NCBI RefSeq assembly: GCF_015690355.1
Contig: NZ_JADPRT010000004.1
Span: forward strand, 503,888-562,915
Source: Streptacidiphilus fuscans
GTDB lineage: Bacteria; Actinomycetota; Actinomycetes; Streptomycetales; Streptomycetaceae
Direction of reading: 5' to 3'
Length of the DNA stretch: 59,028 nt
The position numbers were made by a program, and so were the translations under genes. Position 1 is the stretch's first letter. Each line of letters opens with the position of its first letter. This document shows, one piece after another, positions 46,344 to 55,137 of this stretch. The notes under the pieces were generated by a model that saw only the letters and a list, made by a program, of their open reading frames with translations, made no database searches and was not told the origin of the DNA.

Positions 46344-47215
46344 TGGCCGACGACCTCACCCGCCGCAGAGTGCTCGCCACCGGCGCGGCGCTGGCCGGAT
46401 CGGCCGCCGTGATCGGGCAGTTCGCCGCTGCTTCTGCGGCTTCTGCCGCCTCCGCCACCTCCGCCGCCGAGGCACCCCGCAGTGGTGGCGGCAGCCCCGC
46501 CGCGAAGCCGACCGTCGTGCTGGTGCACGGCGGCTACGCCGATTCGTCCTGCTGGAACGCCACCATCCAGGAGTTGCAGGACCAGGGCTACACCACGGTC
46601 TGCGGGTCGAATCCGCTGCGGGGTATCCCGACCGACGCCCCGTACATCGGGAGTCTGCTCGACTCGATCAGCGGGCCGGTCGTGCTGGTCGCACACTCCA
46701 TGGGCGGCACGGTCATCACGAACGCCGCCGCAGGGAAGGCCAACGTGAAGGCGTTGGTCTACATCGCCGCGTTCGTGCCCGACGTGGGCGAGACGCAGGG
46801 GGAGCTCATCACCAAGTTCCCCGGCAGCGAGGTCGAGCCGGTCAGCGTGCCGGTCCCGTACACGAAGGCCGACGGCACGACCGGAACCGATCTGTACCTG
46901 AGCAAGGACGGCCAGGCGGCCTTCGCGGCCGACCTCACGACCGCTGCCTTCCGGGTCCTGCAGGCCACGCAGCGGCCGTTCGACGCCGACTCGTTCGTCT
47001 ACCCGACCACGGCGGCAGCCTGGAAGACGATCCCGTCGTGGGGGCTGGTCGCCGGACAGGACAAGGCGATCCCGCCGGCGTGCGAGCGCTGGATGTACAG
47101 CCGCGCGAACGCGCGCAAGGTCGTCGAGGTGCCGCTCTCGTCCCACGTCGCGATGATCAGCCACCCGAGGATCGTCGCCGATCTCATCGTGGAGGCCGCC
47201 GAGGCGATCAGCTGA
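46343..47215 (+). CDS. Tat-exported alpha/beta hydrolase
   Basis: 290 residues. The N-terminus DLTRRRVLATGAALAGSAAVIGQFAAASAASAAS is a twin-arginine signal (RRRV with a hydrophobic stretch and Ala cleavage region about residue 35). The mature part repeats the architecture of the preceding gene: TVVLVHGGYADSSCWNATIQEL, VLVAHSMGGTVITNAAAGKANVKALVYIAAFVPD, SWGLVAGQDKAIPP and SSHVAMISHP with the catalytic Ser, Asp and His. ATG at 46343 overlaps the previous stop and has GGGAGG 6 bases upstream. It is probably secreted or wall-associated, a paired outside/inside hydrolase set. Confidence 0.9.
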   Translation: MADDLTRRRVLATGAALAGSAAVIGQFAAASAASAASATSAAEAPRSGGGSPAAKPTVVLVHGGYADSSCWNATIQELQDQGYTTVCGSNPLRGIPTDAPYIGSLLDSISGPVVLVAHSMGGTVITNAAAGKANVKALVYIAAFVPDVGETQGELITKFPGSEVEPVSVPVPYTKADGTTGTDLYLSKDGQAAFAADLTTAAFRVLQATQRPFDADSFVYPTTAAAWKTIPSWGLVAGQDKAIPPACERWMYSRANARKVVEVPLSSHVAMISHPRIVADLIVEAAEAIS

Positions 47216-47240
47216 ACGGACCTAATCCAGGCCGGGAGTT

Positions 47241-48251
47241 CTAGTCGACCGGTGCCGGGTGGGCCACATCGCGCCAGGTCTGGGCGTAGAGGTCGGGCGT
47301 GAAGGGGCTGTCCAGCGGCAGGGGGTGGTACAGACGCAGTTCGGCGACCCGCCCTTCCTTCCGGGACATGACCCAGGCCAGGGCGGGCGGGCAGTGGTCC
47401 GGGGCGTCGGCGGGGTTGATCATGTCCATCTCCCACACCACCACGGAACTCCCGGCTGCCACGCCGACCGGCTTCTGGCGCACCCCGGCAGCCAGGGAGC
47501 CGTCCATGGCGTCGCGGACCAGCGCCCGGTCGCCCAACCGGGTCAGGCCGCTCATCAGGGACGCGTCGGGGGACCAGTGCGTGTCGACCACTCTGCCGAA
47601 GTGCCCGGCTTCGGCGGCGGAGAGCATGTCGAACGCCTCGTCCCAGCTGGCTCCGGCGCGCATGCGGGCGTCGCTGTGCGCGGTGGCGGCCGTCGCCGCC
47701 AGGGCTTCGGCGAGTTTGGCCCGCCCTTGGCTCAGACGGCTGCGCACCGTTCCCAGCGGCACCCCGCACACCTGGGCGATGTGCTGGTACTCCGTCAGGC
47801 CCTCGGTGAAGTAGCGTAGGACCATCGGCAGACGCAGGGCGGGCGACAGTTCCTCGATGGCCGCCCACACCCAGTCGCGCATCGCGTGGTGTTCGAGCAG
47901 TTGCTCCGGGCCCGCGCCGGGGTCCGGCGGCGGCGCCAGTGTGTCGAGCGGCACGTGCCGTCGCGCCTCGCGGAGCGCGTCGCGGCACCGGTTGCGCACG
48001 ACGGCCCGAAGCCACGCACCCACCGCCTCCGGGTTGCGTACGGTCGCGATGCTGCGCAGCGCGATCAGTGCCGCTTCCTGGAGAGCGTCCTCTGCCTCCG
48101 GGCCGGGACCGAGGATGCTCAACGCCACCGCGCGCATCCCCGCCCGGTGCTCCTCCAGGAGCAGTCCCAGCGCCACGACATCGCCGGCCTGGGCCGCCCG
48201 TGTCAGTGCCGAATCCTGATCCGCTGTGCCCGCACCCGAGTTCTGGCGCAT
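47241..48251 (-). CDS. ECF sigma factor with SnoaL-like C-terminal domain
   Basis: 336-residue sigma factor. Region 2 spans about 15 to 85 (LTRAAQAGDVVALGLLLEEHRAGMRAVALSILGPGPEAEDALQEAALIALRSI... GAWLRAVVRNRCRDALREARR); region 4 about 115 to 170 (LSPALRLPMVLRYFTEGLTEYQHIAQVCGVPLGTVRSRLSQGRAKLAEAL). The last ~150 residues are a SnoaL/NTF2-like domain, as in SigJ/ECF41-type factors that carry their own regulatory tail instead of a separate anti-sigma. ATG at 48251 follows GAGG/GGGGG; a GTG two codons earlier is possible. Convergent with the hydrolase pair, 25 bases between stops. Confidence 0.88.
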   Translation of the reverse strand: MRQNSGAGTADQDSALTRAAQAGDVVALGLLLEEHRAGMRAVALSILGPGPEAEDALQEAALIALRSIATVRNPEAVGAWLRAVVRNRCRDALREARRHVPLDTLAPPPDPGAGPEQLLEHHAMRDWVWAAIEELSPALRLPMVLRYFTEGLTEYQHIAQVCGVPLGTVRSRLSQGRAKLAEALAATAATAHSDARMRAGASWDEAFDMLSAAEAGHFGRVVDTHWSPDASLMSGLTRLGDRALVRDAMDGSLAAGVRQKPVGVAAGSSVVVWEMDMINPADAPDHCPPALAWVMSRKEGRVAELRLYHPLPLDSPFTPDLYAQTWRDVAHPAPVD

Positions 48252-48409
48252 CGCCACCCCCTCTTCCTCGCCGCCTTGCCGCTGCTTCCCAGGGCCGGAA
48301 GCCGGCTGCACGGCACGGTCTCGAGGACCAACGGTAGGACACGTGCGGGCACCGGGGATTGAGCCATTCGACGTAGTCTCGATCCGCGTCGACCGAGCCC
48401 CAGATCCAT

Positions 48410-51295
48410 TCAGCCGAGCTCCAGTTCCTGCAGTGCGTCGCGCAGGGCGGCTCTGGAGGTCACCCCCAGCTTCGGGAAGAGCTGGTAGAGATGGGTGGAG
48501 ACGGTGCGCGGCGAGAGGAAGAGCCGTGCACCGATCTGCTTGTTGGACAGGCCGGCTGCGGCGAGGCGCGCGATCTCCCATTGCTGCGGCGTCAACGGCG
48601 TCAACGGCGTCAACGGCGTCAACGGCGCCGGGCGCGGATCGGACGACGGAAGCCCTCGGCCACCGCAGGCGCGCAGTTCCTGCCGGGCGCGCTCCGCCCA
48701 GGGCCGGGCACCCAACCGGACGAAACCCTCTGCTGCCGCGGTCAGTTGGTCGCGTGCCCTGGCGACGGCCTTGCTCCGGCGCAGCTGCTCGCCGTAGTAC
48801 AGCTGGATGCGTGCAAGGTCGAACGGCCAGCGCGCGCCTCCGTCGACAGTCAGGGCGTCGGTGAAGCCGGGGTGGTCCACGTCACCGGAGGCAAACGCGG
48901 AGGCAGCCGACTGCAACATCCGCAGCCGGGGCGAGAGTTGTTCGATGCGCGCCTCCTGCGCGGCGGCGACATGCTCCCGCGCCTCCCGCTGGCGTCCGCT
49001 GCGCACCGCCGCCTCGACCAGGTCAAGGACCAGCCACAGCGCGTGCGGTACCAGAGCCGGCAGCTTTCCGGCCGGCGCGACGAGAGCCGCCTGCCGGTAT
49101 GCCTCCTCCGGATCCCCTTGGGTGAGCGCGGCGACGGCGCGCACGTGGGCGGCGTAGGAGCGCACCACCTCGACCCGCCGGGGTCCGGCCCACTGATCCA
49201 TCTGATCGGTCAGCTGACGGGCCGTCGACCAGTCGCCGCACGCCGCAGCGGGGAAGGCCAGGACGAACCTCCCGACCCAGGCGAGCATCGGGTAGTCGTA
49301 TTCCTCGCACAGCTCCAGCCCCTCGCCCGCGACCTCACGCAGCCGCTCCCACTGCCCGGTGTGCATCAGATGGTTGCCCACCAGGAACAGGGCGTTGATC
49401 GCGGGTACCACCCCCTCCCCGCTCCGAGCCGAGCGGACCACGCGTTCGAGCGGCTCCATGCACCCGTCCAGGCGGTCGAGGTAGGCCGCGGCCGTGGCGA
49501 CCCTGACGATCCGCATCGGATCACCCTCCCCGGACAGCTCCGCGATCGCCGCGTCCAACTGCCGCAGGTCGCCCGGCCGTGCGCGTGCCGGGTCGCCGAA
49601 CGTGCTCCGCGAGAGCGTGAGCAGGGCAGGCGGGTCGGCACACCTGCCGAGCGCCTCGTCGAACGCCGACCACATGTCGGGCCTTCCGCTGAAGAAGCAC
49701 ACCATCATCAGCGTGTACAAGGCCTCGAAGAGCGTCGCGTCGTCCGGTCCGGGCGGTCCGGGCGGTCCTAGCGGTCCGTCCGGTCCCAGCGGCTCGGGCG
49801 CCAACGCGACGGTGCCGGAGAGCAGTCGGTGCGCGGTGTCCAGATCGCCGGATCCGTTGAGGAGGTACGCGGAGCCGGCCACCGCCGCGACCGCCGAGCC
49901 CGCTCCGGGCGCGGCCCGGCGCGCATCGTCGAGCAGCCGCGGCACGTCGCGAAGGTCCCCGGTGATGTTCGCGCTCAGGTACGCCGCCTCCGCCAGCCGC
50001 CGCGCCCTGGCTCCCGGCTCGGGGCTCAGATCGGCGGCACGCAGCAGCGCCGTGACCGCCTCCTGACCGTCCCCGCGCCGCCCGGCCGAAGCGGCGGCGC
50101 CTTCGAGCAGGACGGCAATGCCCTCGTCCGGCGCCGTCGCGGCCTGCGCCAGGTGGCGCGCCTGACGCTCCGGGACCGCCGCCCACGCGTCCGCCAAGGC
50201 GCGGTGCGCGCTGCGCCGCTGGTCACTGCTGGACAGCTCCACCACGGCGGCACGGGTGAGCGAGTGCCGGAAGTGCACCCGCCCGGAGGCATCGTCGACC
50301 AGGACCAGCCGCGCGCTCTCGGCCGGGGCGAGCTGCTTGAGGTGGGAACGCCCCGCGACCGCTCGCCGAAGGACCTGAAGATCACCGCTCCCCTCCAGTG
50401 CGACGATCAGCAACAGGTGCCGCGTGGCCGCCGGCAGCGCGGTGACGCGGGAGGCGAACGCGTCCTGAAGCCTGCGGCTGAGCGGAAGCCGCTCGGGCAG
50501 CGGCCGGGAGGCGGCGCACTGGGAGTCGGTCAGGGAGACCGGCAACTCCAGCAGCGCCAACGGATTGCCCTGCGCCTCGGCCATCAGCCGCCGCCGCACC
50601 CGAGGGACCAGCGCCGGGAACCGGTGCGCCAGCAGTTCCTCGGACGCGGCATCGGCGAGCGGCCCCAACTCGTGGACAGGCAGGCCACGGTGATCGAAGA
50701 AGGTCTCCGCGCCCGGCCGGGCCGCACAGAGCATCCCGACCTCCGTGCCCGCCAGCCGACGCGCCACCAGACCCAGGACCACCGCGCTGGCGCGGTCCAG
50801 CCACTGCACGTCGTCGACGACCAGCAGCACCGGCTGAACCCGCGCCAGATCCGTGACCAGTGACGCCACGTCACGGGCGACCGCCTCGTACTCCGGCGAG
50901 GCGCCGGTGTCCGAACCGAGCGCCACCGCGAGAGAGCCGCCGAAGCCGCGGTCGGCCTGCCCGCCGCCCACCGAGTGCAGCAACTGCGCGAGGGCGCAGT
51001 AGCCGGGCTGGGCCAGGTAGGGCACTCCGGAGGTGTACAGCACTCGTCCGCCCGCTGCCGCCTGCTTTCGGCCCACCTCCGCCAGCAAGGCGGTCTTGCC
51101 CAGGCCTGGCTCTCCCAACAGCACGAGCGGGCCGACCGGCAGCGGGCCCCGGGCGAGGTGTCCCAAGACCCGGGCCAGGTCCCGCTCGCGGCCGAAGAGG
51201 GGTTCGGCGCCGACAAGGGGTTCGGCGCCGACAGCGGTCGAGCCGAGGGGCGTCATGGCGTCCGCCGAACTACGATCACCGGCCGGCTGCTCCAC
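48410..51295 (-). CDS. LAL-type (large ATP-binding LuxR) regulator
   Basis: About 961 residues. N-terminal AAA-type ATPase: LFGRERDLARVLGHL, Walker A LLGEPGLGKTALLAEV (about 61 to 68) and Walker B VLLVVDDVQWLDRASAVVL; helical TPR-like middle; C-terminal LuxR HTH LTPQQWEIARLAAAGLSNKQIGARLFLSPRTVSTHLYQLFPKLGVTSRAALRDAL. Three in-frame tandem repeats sit in linkers: VGAEPL twice, a GPP-rich stretch and PLT four times. GTG at 51295 is preferred because AGAGGGG lies 7 bases upstream; ATG 51256 is an alternative. It overlaps the phosphotriesterase gene end, so both are co-transcribed. Confidence 0.92.
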   Translation of the reverse strand: MEQPAGDRSSADAMTPLGSTAVGAEPLVGAEPLFGRERDLARVLGHLARGPLPVGPLVLLGEPGLGKTALLAEVGRKQAAAGGRVLYTSGVPYLAQPGYCALAQLLHSVGGGQADRGFGGSLAVALGSDTGASPEYEAVARDVASLVTDLARVQPVLLVVDDVQWLDRASAVVLGLVARRLAGTEVGMLCAARPGAETFFDHRGLPVHELGPLADAASEELLAHRFPALVPRVRRRLMAEAQGNPLALLELPVSLTDSQCAASRPLPERLPLSRRLQDAFASRVTALPAATRHLLLIVALEGSGDLQVLRRAVAGRSHLKQLAPAESARLVLVDDASGRVHFRHSLTRAAVVELSSSDQRRSAHRALADAWAAVPERQARHLAQAATAPDEGIAVLLEGAAASAGRRGDGQEAVTALLRAADLSPEPGARARRLAEAAYLSANITGDLRDVPRLLDDARRAAPGAGSAVAAVAGSAYLLNGSGDLDTAHRLLSGTVALAPEPLGPDGPLGPPGPPGPDDATLFEALYTLMMVCFFSGRPDMWSAFDEALGRCADPPALLTLSRSTFGDPARARPGDLRQLDAAIAELSGEGDPMRIVRVATAAAYLDRLDGCMEPLERVVRSARSGEGVVPAINALFLVGNHLMHTGQWERLREVAGEGLELCEEYDYPMLAWVGRFVLAFPAAACGDWSTARQLTDQMDQWAGPRRVEVVRSYAAHVRAVAALTQGDPEEAYRQAALVAPAGKLPALVPHALWLVLDLVEAAVRSGRQREAREHVAAAQEARIEQLSPRLRMLQSAASAFASGDVDHPGFTDALTVDGGARWPFDLARIQLYYGEQLRRSKAVARARDQLTAAAEGFVRLGARPWAERARQELRACGGRGLPSSDPRPAPLTPLTPLTPLTPQQWEIARLAAAGLSNKQIGARLFLSPRTVSTHLYQLFPKLGVTSRAALRDALQELELG
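48588..48623 (-). repeat. 9-bp tandem repeat in the LAL gene (4 copies)
   Basis: GGCGTCAAC repeats four times without interruption at 48588 to 48623, then GGCG. It encodes PLTPLTPLTPLTP directly before the HTH, where relatives have a single LTP. Expansion by slipped-strand mispairing keeps the frame. Confidence 0.85.
49744..49790 (-). repeat. Degenerate 9-bp repeat encoding a Gly-Pro linker
   Basis: Successive GGCGGTCCG/GGCGGTCCT/GCGGTCC-type units encode the collagen-like stretch GPDGPLGPPGPPGPDD in the helical middle part of the LAL protein. Confidence 0.7.
51201..51236 (-). repeat. 18-bp tandem duplication near the LAL N-terminus
   Basis: The unit GGTTCGGCGCCGACAAGG (51201 to 51218) is repeated at 51219 to 51236 with few changes, duplicating the peptide VGAEPL just before the ATPase domain. 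Confidence 0.8.
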
Positions 51296-52346
51296 GGCCC
51301 TGCCCCTCTGCACGTGCCTGCTGCGCGCCCGTGCGCCCGGCCGTCAGGAAGCGCTGCGGGGTGTCGACCAGCATCGTCTCGATCTGCTTCTCGCCGACGC
51401 CGGCCGCACGCAGCGCGGGCAGGACCGACTGGTGGATGTAGCGGTAGTTCCAGTTCGGGGCGATCGCCTCGCGCACCCCCGGCGGGAACCAGTCGATGTG
51501 ACAGGAGGCGTCGTGCGAGAGCATCATCCGCTCCGCCAGGCCCTCCTCCGCGAGCCGCGCGACCGTCGCGACGCGTGCGTCGCCCGGCAGCAGCAGATCC
51601 AGACCGAACCGGTCCATGCCCACGTACGACCCCCGGTCGACCAGCCTGCGGACGTAGTCCACATCGGCTGTGTCGCCGCTGTGGCCCAGGACCACGGCGC
51701 CGAGATCGACGCCCTCCTCGCGCAGGACGTCCTGGGCCACCAGCCCGGTCCGGTGGGCGGCGCTGGTGTGCACCATGATCGGCGCGCCGGTGATCAGGTG
51801 CGCCCGCGCGACCGCCCGCATGACGCGCTCCACGCCGGGCGTCAGTGACTCCTCGATCGCGCACTTCAGGAACGCCGCACGGATGCCGGTCCCCGCGATT
51901 CCTTCGGTGAGGTCCTTGACGAACATCGCGACCATCGGCTCCTCGCCCCCCAGCAGTGTGCCCGGCCCGTGGTAACGGAAGAGGTTGGGTACATCGTTGA
52001 GGGTGTAGAGGCCCGTGGCAACCACGACGTGGATGTCCACCTGCGCGTTGACCCGGGCCACACGCGCGACGTCGCGGCCGAGGCCCACCACTGTGGGATC
52101 CATGATCGTCGACACTCCCAGCCGGGCCAACTCACCGAGCTTCTCGACCGCCTGAGCGACGATCTGCTCCTCGTCCCACAGCTCCGGGTAGTTGCGGTGG
52201 ACCTCGCCGTCGAGGACGAAGACGTGCTCGTGCGCGAGAACCGTGCCGAGCTCCTCGGCCGCAACCGGCCCTCGCACGGTTTCCACGGTCTCGGTCCCGG
52301 TCCCGGTCTCGGTCCCGGCAGTCTCGCTTCGAAGCGGAGACGACAT
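51276..52346 (-). CDS. Phosphotriesterase-family metal hydrolase
   Basis: 356-residue amidohydrolase-superfamily barrel. VLAHEHVFVLDGE gives the H-x-H metal pair; IRAAFLKCAIEE the carboxylated Lys; PIMVHTSAAHRTG and VVLGHSGDTADVDYV the two further His; and MMLSHDASCHIDWF the Asp. This is the PTE/lactonase-like pattern. Relatives are lactonases or organophosphate hydrolases. The N-terminus holds a Thr/Glu/Gly repeat of about 15 residues that is probably disordered. ATG at 52346. The stop overlaps the LAL regulator start, so they form an operon; a Crp-like site lies upstream. Confidence 0.9.
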   Translation of the reverse strand: MSSPLRSETAGTETGTGTETVETVRGPVAAEELGTVLAHEHVFVLDGEVHRNYPELWDEEQIVAQAVEKLGELARLGVSTIMDPTVVGLGRDVARVARVNAQVDIHVVVATGLYTLNDVPNLFRYHGPGTLLGGEEPMVAMFVKDLTEGIAGTGIRAAFLKCAIEESLTPGVERVMRAVARAHLITGAPIMVHTSAAHRTGLVAQDVLREEGVDLGAVVLGHSGDTADVDYVRRLVDRGSYVGMDRFGLDLLLPGDARVATVARLAEEGLAERMMLSHDASCHIDWFPPGVREAIAPNWNYRYIHQSVLPALRAAGVGEKQIETMLVDTPQRFLTAGRTGAQQARAEGQGRGAAGR

Positions 52347-52429
52347 GACTGCTCCCTCTGTTCCCTCTGGTCGATGGCCTACGGCACCGCCAAGACGAGA
52401 GGAAGCGGGGGAAGTTCGATCGTTCCGGC

Positions 52430-52443
52430 GTGACGTGGGTCAC
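52430..52443 (-). promoter_or_regulatory. Crp-like site upstream of the phosphotriesterase
   Basis: GTGACGTGGGTCAC fits both GTGA-N6-TCAC and the Streptomyces Crp motif GTG-N6-GNCAC. It lies 84 to 97 bases before the ATG at 52346. The remaining 52347 to 52560 holds no gene. Confidence 0.55.
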
Positions 52444-52560
52444 ATCATCGGGTTCGTGGCGGGCGCAAGCCAGGGCGGGAGGGCGGGGCGTCGAGGAAGC
52501 ATGAGGGATCGCCTGGTGCAGATGAACGGCTGCTCAGGTCTTGGGCTTCGACGTCTGCCG

Positions 52561-53580
52561 CTACTGGCCGCGCCCCGCCGGGGCCGCGGGGCCGGTGCTG
52601 GCGCGGACGATCAGGGTCGGGCGCAGCAGTTGGAGCGCGTTGGTCGGGGCCTCGGATGTGGTGACCGCGCGCATCAGCACCTCGATGGCCTGGCGGGCCA
52701 TCTCCCGCTTGGGCAGGGACACCGTGGTGAGTGCGGGGCGGCTGAGCTGCCGTGCCTCCATGGTGTCGTCGTGCCCGACGACGGAGAGGTCGTCCGGTAC
52801 CGAGCGACCGGCGGCTCTCGCCGCCTCAAGGGCGCCGAGGGCCAGCAGGTCCTCGGTGGTGAAGAGGGCCGTCAGGTCCGGATCGGCCGCGAAGGCGGCG
52901 TTCGCTGCGGCGATTCCGCCGGCCGGGGTCGGCTCGGGGGCGAAGTGGACGGCACGGTCGGGCACGGTGATGCCGTCCTTGGCGAACGCGCGCCGGAAGC
53001 CGGCGATGCGGGGCGCGTGGGCCGGGTGTCCGAGGACGGCCACCCGTTCGTGCCCGAGCTCCCGCAGGTGGCGGCCCGCGAGGAAGCCGGCCCGCTCGTA
53101 GTCGATGGTGACCACGGGCAGCGTGTCGGGGGCCTCGCCCTCCCACGCGCACAGCACGACCGGGAAGCGCGCGTCCGCGAGCACCGGCAGGTGCTCGGTC
53201 AGGCCGACGTCGCCGGCCACCAGCAGGGCGTCCACCAGACGGCTGGTCAGGCCGGTCAGGTGCTGCTTGGCCCGCTCGCCGTCGAGCCGGGTGGTGCCCA
53301 GCAGCAGGTGGTAGCCGTGGACCGCGAGGACGTCCTCGACCTCCTCGGTCAGCTCCGAGTAGAAGGATCCGGTGACCGTCGGGACGATCAGCCCGACCGT
53401 CCGGGTGCTGCCGGTCGCCAGGGAACGGGCCACCAGGTTGGGCGTGTAGCCGAGTTCGTCGATGGCCGCGCGGACGCGCGCCGCCGTCGCCGGGCTGACG
53501 TGGACCCTGCCGGTGATCACGTTGGACACCGTCTGCTTCGTGACGCCGGCGCGTTCCGCGACGTCCTTCATGGTCACCAT
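52561..53580 (-). CDS. LacI-family regulator of the sugar ABC operon
   Basis: 339-residue repressor. TMKDVAERAGVTKQTVSNVITGRVHVSPATAARVRAAIDELGYTPNLVARSLATG is a full LacI HTH plus hinge; the sugar-binding core follows (TRTVGLIVPTVTGSFYSELTEEVEDVL, ALFTTEDLLALGALEAARAAG, LSVVGHDDTMEARQLSRPALTTVSLP). ATG at 53580 is taken; another three codons later is possible. Divergent from the lipoprotein/permease operon; two operator-like sequences lie in the 244-base gap, one close to its own start. Confidence 0.93.
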   Translation of the reverse strand: MVTMKDVAERAGVTKQTVSNVITGRVHVSPATAARVRAAIDELGYTPNLVARSLATGSTRTVGLIVPTVTGSFYSELTEEVEDVLAVHGYHLLLGTTRLDGERAKQHLTGLTSRLVDALLVAGDVGLTEHLPVLADARFPVVLCAWEGEAPDTLPVVTIDYERAGFLAGRHLRELGHERVAVLGHPAHAPRIAGFRRAFAKDGITVPDRAVHFAPEPTPAGGIAAANAAFAADPDLTALFTTEDLLALGALEAARAAGRSVPDDLSVVGHDDTMEARQLSRPALTTVSLPKREMARQAIEVLMRAVTTSEAPTNALQLLRPTLIVRASTGPAAPAGRGQ

Positions 53581-53592
53581 GGGGCCCCAGAG

Positions 53593-53606
53593 TTTGACCG
53601 GACAAA
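53593..53606. promoter_or_regulatory. LacI operator 1 (TTTGACCGGACAAA)
   Basis: Near-perfect 14-bp palindrome with the central CG of LacI/GalR operators, symmetric except one base pair. It lies 13 bases upstream of the LacI gene start, suited to autorepression. Confidence 0.75.
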
Positions 53607-53750
53607 TGAAGTTGCCCTGCAAGCTAACCATCTGCCCGGGTGGGGTCAAGTCCGAGTGAGGGGTGGCGGTTGGCCCTCTGTGCAGGTGGAGCCACTGATC
53701 CGGCCGGAGCCGCGCCGGTTCGCTCCGGATTGGCCGCGCCTTTGCTCTTG

Positions 53751-53764
53751 TTTTAGCGGTCAAA
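53751..53764. promoter_or_regulatory. LacI operator 2 (TTTTAGCGGTCAAA)
   Basis: Matches the ideal TTTGACCGGTCAAA at 12 of 14 positions, with the right half perfect. It lies about 60 bases before the lipoprotein start, near its probable promoter, and 158 bases from operator 1. Confidence 0.65.
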
Positions 53765-53824
53765 TGCCCACTACCGTTCACCGCCAGCGGCAGACAGGTC
53801 GCACCGGAGCCGAGGAGTCCCGTG

Positions 53825-55135
53825 ATGGGTAGAGCCATGTACACCGCCAGGCGCGCGGCCTGGATCGCCGCCGCTTCCGCGCTCGTTCTGGGCCTGAGCG
53901 CCTGCGGCAGCGGCGGCGGGACGTCGTCGGGAGGCGTCGCCAAAGCCGGAAGCAGCTTCACGTACTGGTCGATGTGGCGTGCGGACGAGCCGCAGGCGCA
54001 GGTGCTCAAGGCCGCGATCGCCGACTTCACGGCCTCCACCGGCATCAAGGTCAACGTCGACTGGATCGGCCGCGACATCGCCAAGAAGATCGGACCGGCG
54101 ATCGCCGGGCACCAGGCTCCGGACCTGTGGGACGAGTCCAACGACGTGGTCTACGGCTCGACGGCCTCCGCAGGCCAGGCGCTGGACCTCTCCCCGGTCC
54201 TGTCCCAGCAGGTGCCGGGGGAGAACGTGCCGGTCTCCAGCGTGATCCCGGCCAAGTACTTCGCCATGCTGCCGAAGGACCCGAACGGGTCGAACCACTA
54301 CCTCATCCCCTACGAGGTCGCGGTCAACGGCATGTTCTTCAACTCGGCCGACCCGGCGGTCAAGGCGGCGATGCCGACCGCGCCGACCGACTGGAACGGC
54401 CTGCTCAAGGCCTGCTCCGCGCTCAAGGCCAAGGGCACCTCCTGCATCGCCTCCGAGGGCGAGGACCCCTGGACCAACGAGCTGTACTTCGACTACCTGC
54501 TCAACGGGGCCGGGGTCGACTTCAACCAGCTGGCGAACGACAAGTCGGGCGCGGCGTGGGACAACCCGGCCGTGCTGAAGGCCGCCGAGGAGGTCGACCA
54601 GTTGGTCAAGGGCGGCGACCTGATCCCGGGCTACGACGCGACGAAGTACCCGGCGCAGGAGACCAACTGGGCCTCCGGCAAGGCCGCCTTCTACATGGAC
54701 GGTGACTACGTCACCTCCGAGGTGTCCAAGGAGGTCCCGGCCACCTGGCAGATGTCCGCGATGCTGCCGCCCACCGCGACCACCCCGGACGTGGGCCTGT
54801 TCGGCTTCGCGATTCCCCGGCAGGCCAAGAACGTCTCCGCCGCTGAGCAGTTCATCGACTTCTTCATGCAGAAGAAGGAGATGTCCGGCATCGCGACGAC
54901 CGCGCTGAACATCACCCCGCGCACCGACATCCCGGCCCCCGCCGACCTCGCCGACGCGCAGAAGCTGCTGAGCGCCCCCAGCGTCCGGCTTCCGTTCGAC
55001 GGCATGGCCGGGGACTGGTCGCCCAAGGTCCTGGACGAGAACTACCTGAACCTGTGGCACGGCCAGCTGACGCCGCAGCAGTTCGTCGCCGCGTGCAAGG
55101 CCGCACAGGTCAGCTACTGGCAGACGCAGGGCTGA
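53825..55135 (+). CDS. Sugar-binding lipoprotein of an ABC importer
   Basis: 436-residue family 1 extracellular solute-binding protein. The signal peptide ends in LGLSAC with Cys27 as the lipidated residue. Mature part: SFTYWSMWRADEPQAQVLKAAIADFTASTGIKVNVDWIGRDIAKKIGPAIAGHQAPDLWD, later DWNGLLKACSALKAKG, WASGKAAFYMDGDYVTSEV and FAIPRQAKNVSAAEQFIDFFM, typical of oligosaccharide binders. ATG 53825 has AGGAG 7 bases upstream; GTG at 53822 is possible. First gene of the operon controlled by the divergent LacI protein. Confidence 0.94.
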   Translation: MGRAMYTARRAAWIAAASALVLGLSACGSGGGTSSGGVAKAGSSFTYWSMWRADEPQAQVLKAAIADFTASTGIKVNVDWIGRDIAKKIGPAIAGHQAPDLWDESNDVVYGSTASAGQALDLSPVLSQQVPGENVPVSSVIPAKYFAMLPKDPNGSNHYLIPYEVAVNGMFFNSADPAVKAAMPTAPTDWNGLLKACSALKAKGTSCIASEGEDPWTNELYFDYLLNGAGVDFNQLANDKSGAAWDNPAVLKAAEEVDQLVKGGDLIPGYDATKYPAQETNWASGKAAFYMDGDYVTSEVSKEVPATWQMSAMLPPTATTPDVGLFGFAIPRQAKNVSAAEQFIDFFMQKKEMSGIATTALNITPRTDIPAPADLADAQKLLSAPSVRLPFDGMAGDWSPKVLDENYLNLWHGQLTPQQFVAACKAAQVSYWQTQG

Positions 55136-55137
55136 AC

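Noticed and set aside
48588..48623. CRISPR-like repeat array
   Set aside because: Unit is 9 bp without spacers and lies in frame within the LAL gene, so it is a coding tandem repeat.
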